Of a stretch of 5,334 bases of DNA, positions 1 through 5,334 are shown piece after piece. Under the pieces are notes generated by a model. It saw nothing but the letters and a program-made list of their open reading frames with translations. It made no database searches and was not told where the DNA came from. Position 1 is the first letter of the stretch. Each line of letters starts with the position of its first letter. The stretch spans positions 1 to 5,334 of the forward strand of contig DAICZX010000053.1 of the NCBI GenBank assembly GCA_027310925.1, written 5' to 3'. Made by a program: the position numbers and the translations under genes. The DNA is from Candidatus Parcubacteria bacterium. GTDB taxonomy: Bacteria > Patescibacteriota > Minisyncoccia > Phycocordibacterales > Phycocordibacteraceae.

Positions 1-34
1 TACCAATACACTGGTATTCTTTATATTAAAAGAT
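1..34 (+). promoter_or_regulatory. Putative promoter of the first gene, with a -10-like TATATT and a small inverted repeat
   Basis: TATATT at 22-27 resembles a sigma70-type -10 element. Its last base lies 8 nt before the ATG at 35, so a transcript starting 6-8 nt downstream would begin at or next to the start codon. No Shine-Dalgarno sequence is visible. A -35 element at normal spacing would fall across or beyond the window edge and cannot be judged. Two overlapping inverted repeats sit just upstream: TACCA (1-5) with TGGTA (12-16), and AATAC (5-9) with GTATT (14-18). They could be half of an operator or a chance palindrome. The reading frame of the gene is open back to position 2, so a start upstream of the window is not excluded, which would make this stretch coding. 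Confidence 0.35.
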
Positions 35-892
35 ATGTCTGAAAAACACCCAATTTATCGAAACCCTGAACACGCGAAAATGTTTGAAAGTTCATACTTA
101 CACCTAGACGAAGCACATGAACGTGCAAAAAAAGTTCTAACCGAAAACGAAATAAAGCTTGAGAGGTTCACCGGTTTATATGACGAAAATATTCTTGCGC
201 GTGATATCGCGGAAGTGAAGCGTCTTGAAGAGCTGTTTGAACCTTCGCCAAGCAAAACCTATGCCGATATTTTCGAAGCCATTGTCTGCGAACACGGCGA
301 ATTGAGTGATTGGTTTGGTTCAGGATGCGAGGTCATTAAAACGTCTCCTTTTGACGACTACGTGAACGGGATTGATATGGTTGCCGAGATTAAAGGAGAG
401 CATCAGGGGTTCTCACACCTGGCTCTCGGCATTGATGTGACATTTGGAAGCAAAGATCTGCACAAAAAATTTGATCCGATACGCGCTAGAATAGATAAGG
501 GTCATCTAGGGGAGGTGAAGTATTTTTATTCAGATCGACAACACTACAGGGCACACCTGGAAAAGGTGCCACAGGTAATTGTCGGGGTTGAAATAGAGAG
601 ACTGAAAGATCTCGCCCTTTTGTGGATGAATAGAAAGAATAAAGAGTTGAGTAGACATCCGGCACAAATTACGATTCTTGAAGAGGTTGCTCTGCAACTT
701 GAGGCTTTCACAAATTATGCCAAGAAAAACGGTGAGAGAGGATCCGAAAGTTTAGCTCCCATCCTAGAAAGAGAGTTGTGGAAAATACGCGAACTTCTTG
801 AGGAGAAAAAGAAAATGGGAATCGTAGGAGTGAGGAAGGATAAGGTTTTCGAGGAGATACGTAAGAACTTGCGTCCTTTTATGTCGATTTAA
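35..892 (+). CDS. Conserved-looking hypothetical protein, possibly with a PD-(D/E)XK-like core
   Basis: This 285-aa protein is not recognised with certainty. It has no signal peptide and no membrane segment, so it is probably cytoplasmic. Residues 1-70 are charged and helical. Residues 78-140 look like the core: an acidic helix (E81, E86, E89), then DDYVNGIDMVAEI (107-119), then a strand with LALGIDVTFGSK (129-140). The pair NGID...GIDVT, followed by the predicted strand VPQVIVGVEI (178-187) and a helix, recalls the beta-alpha-beta order of PD-(D/E)XK nuclease folds. The canonical (D/E)xK is absent, though: D134-V-T, with the nearest lysine at K140. Residues 205-281 are mostly helical and charged, perhaps a coiled coil. 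The ATG at 35 was chosen as the first start in frame, but the frame has no stop back to position 2, so the true start may lie upstream. It is separated from pilB by 81 nt and shows no link to pilus function. The function call is a weak inference. Confidence 0.8.
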   Translation: MSEKHPIYRNPEHAKMFESSYLHLDEAHERAKKVLTENEIKLERFTGLYDENILARDIAEVKRLEELFEPSPSKTYADIFEAIVCEHGELSDWFGSGCEVIKTSPFDDYVNGIDMVAEIKGEHQGFSHLALGIDVTFGSKDLHKKFDPIRARIDKGHLGEVKYFYSDRQHYRAHLEKVPQVIVGVEIERLKDLALLWMNRKNKELSRHPAQITILEEVALQLEAFTNYAKKNGERGSESLAPILERELWKIRELLEEKKKMGIVGVRKDKVFEEIRKNLRPFMSI

Positions 893-904
893 TTTGAATA
901 GCTT

Positions 905-956
905 TGCTCTAGTAAAGAAGCCGGTGTGAAATTTGTCACTTTGATAGGGTAGAGCA
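905..956. repeat. Imperfect nested inverted repeat in the 81-nt gap before pilB
   Basis: TGCTCTA (905-911) and TAGAGCA (950-956) are perfect 7-bp reverse complements around a 38-nt interior. Inside lie two shorter, mutually exclusive pairings: TAAAG (913-917) with CTTTG (939-943, one G-T wobble), and GTGA (926-929) with TCAC (936-939). There is no T-run after the right arm, so an intrinsic terminator for the upstream gene is not supported. The right arm lies just upstream of the TATACT element, where an operator could act. A 7-bp pairing within 81 nt has a sizeable chance of occurring at random (roughly 0.2 expected by base counting), so the biological meaning is unproven. Confidence 0.3.
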
Positions 957-973
957 CGCTATACTAAATATAT
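933..973 (+). promoter_or_regulatory. Putative promoter of the pilus operon, likely producing a leaderless mRNA
   Basis: TATACT at 960-965 is a good match to a sigma70-type -10 element. Its last base lies 9 nt before the ATG at 974, which places the expected transcription start at about 972-974. There is no purine-rich Shine-Dalgarno sequence in the 20 nt before the ATG (only A/T-rich sequence ending TATATATG). The -35 region is weak: TTGTCA (933-938) would leave a 21-nt spacer and TTGATA (941-946) a 13-nt spacer, neither of which is optimal. An alternative pairing of TTGATA with TAAATA (965-970, 18-nt spacer) would start transcription inside the gene and is less likely. The -10 and its spacing to the ATG closely resemble those upstream of the first gene. 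Confidence 0.45.
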
Positions 974-2722
974 ATGCACGTCGTGGGGGAAGAGCTCAAA
1001 GAGTTCGTCATCGATTCCGGGCTTGTTGCCAAGAAGGATGTTGATGCTGCTATCGATGAATCAAAAAAACGTGGGCAACCACTTGGTGATGTACTTGTAT
1101 CGCGCGGTTATTTAACTGAAGATGCGCTCCGCCGTATTCAAGCATATATGCTTGGTATCCCGTTCGTAAATCTGAAAGAACATCACATCCCAATCGATAT
1201 CCTTGCCCTTATCCCTGAGCCAATTGCGCGCACACATAACATTATCGCGTTCAAAAAGGAGAACGATTCACTTGAAGTCGCGATGCTTGACGTCGAAGAT
1301 CTCGCCTCAATAGATTCGGTACGAAAAAAGACTGGTCTTAAGATATTACCCCGATTGACTGACACAGAGAGTATAAAATATGCACTCTTACAATACCAGA
1401 AATCACTCAAAGATGAGTTTGGAGATATCATCTCAACCGAGGCAGGGAAAATTCGTATCATTTCTCAGGATGGGAAAGAACTCTCGGGTGAAGAACTAAA
1501 AAAGATGGCTGAAGATCTGCCGATCGTACGCATCGTTGATACGCTATTGCGGCATGCAATCGTGCAAGGCGCTTCCGATATTCATATTGAGCCGATGGAA
1601 GACGAGGTATTGGTTCGTTATCGTATAGATGGCATACTTCATGACGCAATGACGCTACCACCTGCCGCTGCTGCCGGTATCGTCGCGCGCATCAAAGTAC
1701 TTTCAAACTTGAAGCTTGATGAAAAACGTCTTCCGCAAGACGGACGTTTTAAGATGGAAACCGAGAGCGATCGCGTCTCTTTCCGGGTCTCAATCCTCCC
1801 GACATTTTTTGGTGAAAAAACAGTCATGCGTCTTTTGCGTGAGACGGGTGAAGGCTTCACGCTTGACGTGCTCGGCCTGCATGGTGAAAATATGGAGCGA
1901 ATCCACCACGCGCTCAAACAAACGACTGGCATTATTCTCGTCTCAGGACCAACTGGTTCTGGTAAGACCACGACGCTCTATACCATGCTAGACATCCTGA
2001 ACCGACCAGACGTCAACATATCGACAATCGAAGACCCGATTGAATATCAAATGAAACGCATCAATCAAACACAGGTGAATCCGCAAATAGGATTCACGTT
2101 CGCAAATGGACTTCGATCGCTCGTACGTCAGGATCCTGACATCATTATGGTTGGTGAGATTCGCGACAATGAGACGGCATCGCTCGCGATTAACGCGGCC
2201 CTCACCGGCCATCTTGTACTCTCAACCATTCACACCAACAGCGCCGCAGGCGCCATACCACGCCTTATCGATATGGGTGTTGAACCGTTTCTTCTCGTCT
2301 CTACTCTCCGTGTTATTATCGGACAACGCCTTGTGCGCAAGTTCTGTGAAGAGAAAGAAGAGTATGTGATGGATAAAGTCACGCGCGCGAAAATCGCGAG
2401 CGACGCGGAATTTAACGCCGCATTTAAGGCACTCCAGGACGAAAAACTTGTGAAAACAGGATCATCGCTTGACGATCTTCGTTTTTATCGACCCATCCCC
2501 TCAGCCGAATGCGAGGATGGCTACAAAACTCGTATCGGTATTCACGAGGTTCTAGCAGTTTCTCCCACAATACGCGAAATCATCCTACATTCTAGCACAA
2601 GTGATGCTTTGGAAGCACAAGCAAAAAAGGAAGGTATGCTCACAATGTTCGAGGATGGTCTTTATAAGGCCGCACGCGGTATCACAAGTCTCGAGGAGGT
2701 TTTGCGTGCGATAACTGAATAG
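974..2722 (+). CDS. pilB: Type IV pilus extension ATPase PilB (GspE/PulE family)
   Basis: This 582-aa protein, of normal length for PilB/GspE, is the cytoplasmic hexameric ATPase that powers pilus extension. Residues 6-62 form a MshEN-type N-terminal domain with two repeats separated by the usual five residues (31-35). Residues 183-290 are the N2 domain, including SDIHIEP (201-207) and VRYRIDG (214-220). The ATPase core has Walker A GPTGSGKTT (325-333), an Asp box STIEDPIEY (350-358), Walker B with DPDIIMVGEIRD (387-398) and a His box LTGHLVLSTIHTN (410-422). All catalytic motifs are intact, so the enzyme should be active. The zinc-binding tetracysteine is reduced to C458 and C513, and the c-di-GMP consensus residues are degenerate. 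The start at 974 is the first possible, because TAA at 965-967 closes the frame. The gene ends in TAG 2 nt before pilC. The full GspE N-domain and the pilC and pilin neighbours favour PilB over the retraction ATPase PilT. Confidence 0.96.
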   Translation: MHVVGEELKEFVIDSGLVAKKDVDAAIDESKKRGQPLGDVLVSRGYLTEDALRRIQAYMLGIPFVNLKEHHIPIDILALIPEPIARTHNIIAFKKENDSLEVAMLDVEDLASIDSVRKKTGLKILPRLTDTESIKYALLQYQKSLKDEFGDIISTEAGKIRIISQDGKELSGEELKKMAEDLPIVRIVDTLLRHAIVQGASDIHIEPMEDEVLVRYRIDGILHDAMTLPPAAAAGIVARIKVLSNLKLDEKRLPQDGRFKMETESDRVSFRVSILPTFFGEKTVMRLLRETGEGFTLDVLGLHGENMERIHHALKQTTGIILVSGPTGSGKTTTLYTMLDILNRPDVNISTIEDPIEYQMKRINQTQVNPQIGFTFANGLRSLVRQDPDIIMVGEIRDNETASLAINAALTGHLVLSTIHTNSAAGAIPRLIDMGVEPFLLVSTLRVIIGQRLVRKFCEEKEEYVMDKVTRAKIASDAEFNAAFKALQDEKLVKTGSSLDDLRFYRPIPSAECEDGYKTRIGIHEVLAVSPTIREIILHSSTSDALEAQAKKEGMLTMFEDGLYKAARGITSLEEVLRAITE

Positions 2723-2724
2723 GC

Positions 2725-3939
2725 ATGAAGTTTCGCGTAACTATAAGAAAGGGCAGTGCACCAGATGAGATACGTACTGTCGAGGCACCCTCGCGCTTCG
2801 CGGTATATGACCAGATACAGAAAGAAGGGGGCACGGTTACAGAACTCGAGGATAATGCTGAGAGATTTGTACTTCCCGCATGGCTCAATATCTCTATAGG
2901 AACGGGTGTAAAACGCGCTGAAATAATCAGGTTGGCGCGAAATCTTTCTGCAATGCTCAACGCCGGCCTACCGCTTTCCCGAGCACTATCAGTTATTGAA
3001 CGCCAGTCGAGTAATAAACGTTTAAAGACAATTGTTACAAAGATTTCCGATTCAATCAAAAAGGGGTCTTCATTTCACGAAGCACTATCTGCCTATCCAA
3101 AAATATTTCCTGAACTCTTTATCGCGATGGTAAGGGCGGGTGAAGAGTCAGGTTCCCTAACCGATGCACTCAACGTTGTCGCGGTCCAAATGGAACGCTC
3201 AGAGACATTAGTGCGTAAGATAAAAGGTGCCATGATTTATCCGTCAATCGTTATCACTGCGATAATCATCGTAGGCGTTCTCATGCTTATTTTCGTCGTA
3301 CCAACCCTAACGAGCACCTTTACAGAGCTCCATGTGCCATTGCCACTTGCCACCCGTATTATTGTCGCTGTATCAAATTTTATGGTTGCCAATGTTGCAC
3401 TTGTATTTCTCGGACTCATTGCGATTATTATTGGGAGCATCACGTTTGTTCGCTCTAGAACGGGCAGTAACGTTGTGCTCTCCGGCGCACTTTATCTACC
3501 GGTCATAAATGAACTCATACGTGAAACTTACGCCGCACGTGCATCCCGCACCCTTTCCTCTCTTCTTTCTTCTGGCGTTCCTGTTCTTGAGGCCCTCTCA
3601 ATAACAAAGGATGTTGTGCACACAGATGTTTTCGCAAATGTGATCAGTGAGGCAGAAGAACGCGTTAAGAAAGGCGAACTTCTATCAACTGCATTCGCCG
3701 AGCACACAAAGCTTTACCCGATCCTGATGAGTGATATGCTTTCGGTCGGAGAGGAGACCGGCAAGGTTTCCGAGATGTTGAAACAGATCGCAGAATTTTA
3801 TGAAGAGGATGTCGCAGAGAAGACGAAAGATCTCTCAACCATCATCGAGCCAGTTCTCATGTTGTTTATTGGTACTATCGTTGGTATTTTCGCCGTCGCA
3901 ATGATTGCACCGATTTATTCGTTGTCATCCGCCTTTTAA
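2725..3939 (+). CDS. pilC: Type IV pilus inner-membrane platform protein PilC (GspF family)
   Basis: This 404-aa polytopic membrane protein has the usual family length. It sits under the growing pilus and couples PilB ATP hydrolysis to subunit insertion. Residues 1-45 form a small N-terminal beta-alpha domain. Two homologous T2SSF domains follow at about 70-193 and 272-395. Each carries the family signature: FPELFIAMVRAGEESGSL (128-145) and YPILMSDMLSVGEETGKV (331-348). Hydrophobic segments lie at about 172-195, 212-241 and 373-397, matching the three-helix topology of PilC/GspF. The ATG begins 2 nt after the pilB stop, and a TGA in frame at 2716-2718 rules out an earlier start. There is no Shine-Dalgarno sequence at normal spacing, so translation probably depends on ribosomes finishing pilB. 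Family assignment is secure. Use in a pilus rather than a secretion system is inferred from the neighbours. Confidence 0.96.
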   Translation: MKFRVTIRKGSAPDEIRTVEAPSRFAVYDQIQKEGGTVTELEDNAERFVLPAWLNISIGTGVKRAEIIRLARNLSAMLNAGLPLSRALSVIERQSSNKRLKTIVTKISDSIKKGSSFHEALSAYPKIFPELFIAMVRAGEESGSLTDALNVVAVQMERSETLVRKIKGAMIYPSIVITAIIIVGVLMLIFVVPTLTSTFTELHVPLPLATRIIVAVSNFMVANVALVFLGLIAIIIGSITFVRSRTGSNVVLSGALYLPVINELIRETYAARASRTLSSLLSSGVPVLEALSITKDVVHTDVFANVISEAEERVKKGELLSTAFAEHTKLYPILMSDMLSVGEETGKVSEMLKQIAEFYEEDVAEKTKDLSTIIEPVLMLFIGTIVGIFAVAMIAPIYSLSSAF

Positions 3940-3941
3940 AT

Positions 3942-4325
3942 ATGCGTGTATCCCGCGGATTCACACTCATAGAAGTCATTGTTTCTATCTTTTTTTTGGG
4001 TATTGCGTTGATCCTATTGCAGTCGATCATCCGAAGTGGCGCCCTTGTGAAGTTTTCAACGAATGAGAGTATCGCGCTTGCCATCACCAATAACGAACTT
4101 GAAAATTTGCGTATGAACGGATACGCATCCCTCCCCCCGAGCGGCTCATTTTCAAATAGCCTGGTGAGTACGATCCCTACTGCAACTACCACGCTCGTGG
4201 TTAGTGCATACAATGCGAAAACAGATGAGGTAACTGCGAGTGTACTGTGGCAAGAAGCGGGTTTTGCTGCGTCAAGTACGGTTTCGCTGTCAACGCTTAT
4301 CACGCAGACTGGCGGAATCCCATGA
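3942..4325 (+). CDS. Type IV prepilin-like minor pilin, GspI/PilV-like
   Basis: This 127-aa protein starts with a short class III signal, MRVSRG, followed by FTLIEV, so prepilin peptidase should cut between G6 and F7 and methylate F7. Glu11 is the conserved Glu5 of the mature chain. A hydrophobic helix spans about 7-31. It is followed by SIALAITNNELENLR (45-59), a segment style common in GspI/PilV proteins. The rest is a small Ser/Thr-rich domain with no cysteines. The start lies 2 nt after the pilC stop with no Shine-Dalgarno sequence, which suggests translational coupling. The gene ends in TGA overlapping the next ATG (ATGA). Its small size and its place ahead of two more pilin-like genes suggest a minor, tip-type pilin rather than the major fibre subunit. 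A major pilin role cannot be excluded. An eight-T run (3990-3997) lies in the helix codons. Confidence 0.92.
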   Translation: MRVSRGFTLIEVIVSIFFLGIALILLQSIIRSGALVKFSTNESIALAITNNELENLRMNGYASLPPSGSFSNSLVSTIPTATTTLVVSAYNAKTDEVTASVLWQEAGFAASSTVSLSTLITQTGGIP

Positions 4326-4891
4326 AATTTTCATATTGCACAAGACAGCACGCTTTTACTCTTATAGAGACGATGATTGTCATCGCCTTAACTGTTAGCA
4401 TGATGATCACTTTCGGTCTTCTAATTTACAATTTCAATATGGCGGTGATGTATGAACAAACATCTGTGGAATCATCTGACTCGGCAAACGCCATACTACA
4501 TGGAATAGAATCACTTGCGCTTCCTGCAGATGCCGTACTTCAAACACACGTATTTTCAGATGGGACGGCGACATCTTCTTCGACTACCCTCGTTCTTGAG
4601 ATTCCATCAATTGATGGCTCTGGAAACGTTATAACAAATACGTATGATTATGCGGAATTCTATGTTATTGGTGCAAATGCATATCTTCATCTTGAAGCAA
4701 ATGTATTGAGCAGCCGTGTGTCTGGTACGAAACTACTAGGATCCGACGTGAACACAATTATATTTACTTACAACAGTTCTGATTTCACTCAGGTGAATAC
4801 GGTGATGGTTGATATACAGACAAGGGCAACAGTCAAACAGGACACCATTTCTGACCACCTGCAAGAACAGATCCGGTTACGTAATTATTAA
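4322..4891 (+). CDS. Type IV prepilin-like minor pilin, GspJ/PilW-like
   Basis: This 189-aa protein has an 11-residue leader, MKFSYCTRQHA, followed by FTLIETM. Cleavage is predicted between A11 and F12; Ala replaces the more usual Gly at -1, a change known to be tolerated. Glu16 is the conserved Glu5. A hydrophobic helix covers about 12-36. The remainder is a beta-rich, acidic and Ser/Thr-rich domain with no clear motif. The start at 4322 overlaps the preceding stop as ATGA and puts the leader directly at the protein N-terminus. A GTG at 4247 in the same frame would add 25 residues of other-frame sequence before the leader and overlap the upstream gene by 79 nt, so it is rejected. The PilW/GspJ label rests on length, operon position and N-terminus only. 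Class as a prepilin is secure, the subfamily is tentative. Confidence 0.92.
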   Translation: MKFSYCTRQHAFTLIETMIVIALTVSMMITFGLLIYNFNMAVMYEQTSVESSDSANAILHGIESLALPADAVLQTHVFSDGTATSSSTTLVLEIPSIDGSGNVITNTYDYAEFYVIGANAYLHLEANVLSSRVSGTKLLGSDVNTIIFTYNSSDFTQVNTVMVDIQTRATVKQDTISDHLQEQIRLRNY

Positions 4892-4901
4892 TCAATTTTA
4901 T

Positions 4902-5334
4902 ATGCGACACACCTTCGCCACACCAACATACAATCGTGGATACGTGCTGGTATTGATGCTCGTCTTTCTTGGTATTTTTTTTACCATCGCTACTGCATAC
5001 CTGAATTTTGTTACAAGCTCAACACGAAGCACACAATACGCTATCGCAAGCGCACAAGCACTCGCTATCGCCGAGGGTGGCGTGGATGAAGCTATATATC
5101 AATTGAATCAGGAGGAAGATTATTCTGGTGAGACAAATACTCCACTCGGCAACGGTACCTTCACCGTCCAAGTCTCAAATATAAGTACCGGCACAAAACA
5201 GCTAACAGTCATGGGTTCTGTCCCAAATGCAACAAACCCTATTGCAACACATACTGTAACCATACTCGCTAATATTAATTCTTCTACGGTATCCTTTCAC
5301 TATGGCGTACAAGTCGGTGCGGGTGGTGTACAAA
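4902..5334 (+). CDS. PilX/GspK-like pilus-tip protein, 3' end cut by the window
   Basis: The first 144 codons are visible and the frame is still open at the window edge. The N-terminus reads MRHTFATPTYNRG, then YVLVLMLVFLGIFF: a positively charged leader, a G13-Y14 junction and a hydrophobic helix to about residue 33. The chain continues into an Ala-rich amphipathic helix with ASAQALAIAEGGVDEAIYQL (about 50-69). This is the pattern of PilX_N and GspK proteins. Position 5 of the mature chain is Leu18, not Glu, as in GspK subunits that cap the fibre. After about residue 80 comes a beta-rich domain with a Gly/Thr-rich style, ending in FHYGVQVGAGGVQ. The gene follows the previous stop by 10 nt (TCAATTTTAT) with no Shine-Dalgarno sequence. 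It probably completes an I-J-K-like tip set. Total length and C-terminal domain are unknown. Confidence 0.85.
   Translation, partial: MRHTFATPTYNRGYVLVLMLVFLGIFFTIATAYLNFVTSSTRSTQYAIASAQALAIAEGGVDEAIYQLNQEEDYSGETNTPLGNGTFTVQVSNISTGTKQLTVMGSVPNATNPIATHTVTILANINSSTVSFHYGVQVGAGGVQ

Noticed and set aside
893..973. Intrinsic terminator after the first gene
   Set aside because: The inverted repeat has a long interior and is not followed by a run of T, so termination is not supported.
1639..1971. Minus-strand open frame of 110 codons
   Set aside because: It is entirely antisense to the conserved PilB core and has no family features.
2693..2700. GAGGAGGT as the Shine-Dalgarno site of pilC
   Set aside because: It is 25 nt before the pilC ATG, and an in-frame TGA at 2716-2718 prevents an earlier pilC start. 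It encodes part of the PilB C-terminus (Glu-Glu-Val).
2682..3059. Minus-strand open frame of 125 codons
   Set aside because: It crosses the pilB-pilC junction on the opposite strand, has no start context, and gives a low-complexity Ser/Arg-rich product typical of antisense frames.
3875..4303. Minus-strand open frame of 142 codons
   Set aside because: It lies opposite the end of pilC and most of the first prepilin, both well-supported genes, and its translation has no recognisable domain.
4247..4321. An upstream GTG start for the second prepilin, giving a 214-aa product
   Set aside because: It would place 25 residues of out-of-frame sequence before the prepilin leader and overlap the previous gene by 79 nt. 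The ATG at 4322 forms an ATGA overlap and puts the leader at the N-terminus.
4322..4325. Recoding of TGA as Gly, as in Gracilibacteria/SR1
   Set aside because: Reading through would fuse unrelated frames, end soon after at a TAG, and break the neat ATGA junction. No TGA is found inside the clear genes.
1..5334. CRISPR arrays, tRNA or rRNA genes, insertion sequences
   Set aside because: No regularly spaced direct repeats, cloverleaf-like segments, rRNA-like stretches or transposase frames were seen, and nearly all of the window is explained by the six genes.

Overview
The window carries the front of a type IV pilus (T4P) assembly operon, all on the + strand, preceded by one unrelated gene of unknown function. 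No database search was possible. The compact layout, the bare minor-pilin set behind pilB-pilC, and the style of the last protein (a PilX/GspK-like N-terminus leading into a Phe-His-Tyr-Gly-Val-Gln-Val-Gly segment) suggest a Patescibacteria/CPR genome, probably of the Parcubacteria type. That placement is inference. TGA works as a stop codon here (the ATGA overlap at 4322-4325), so the Gracilibacteria/SR1 code with TGA as Gly does not apply.

Layout: 1-34 holds an A/T-rich promoter-like stretch with a small inverted repeat. 35-892 encodes a 285-aa protein of unknown function with weak hints of a nuclease-like core. 893-973 is the only intergenic gap of any size (81 nt). It contains a -10-like TATACT just upstream of the next ATG and a 7-bp inverted repeat. 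974-2722 is pilB (extension ATPase), 2725-3939 pilC (inner-membrane platform), 3942-4325 a GspI/PilV-like prepilin, 4322-4891 a GspJ/PilW-like prepilin, and 4902-5334 the start of a PilX/GspK-like protein cut by the window edge. No gap longer than 300 nt lacks a gene.

From pilB onward the genes are separated by 2 nt, 2 nt, a 4-nt overlap and 10 nt, so they almost certainly form one transcript. PilB hydrolyses ATP in the cytoplasm, PilC couples that motion to the membrane, and pilin-like subunits are extracted and stacked. The three small genes match in order and N-terminal features the I-J-K (or V-W-X) set that builds the initiating tip complex in better-known systems. A prepilin peptidase, a retraction ATPase and an obvious major pilin are not in the window.

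The main points of interest are: probable leaderless expression at the first two genes and no good Shine-Dalgarno sequence anywhere; a PilB that has lost half of its zinc-ligand cysteines and the key residues of its c-di-GMP-binding repeats; a tip-like subunit lacking Glu5; and eight-T tracts in the membrane-segment codons of two pilin-like genes.
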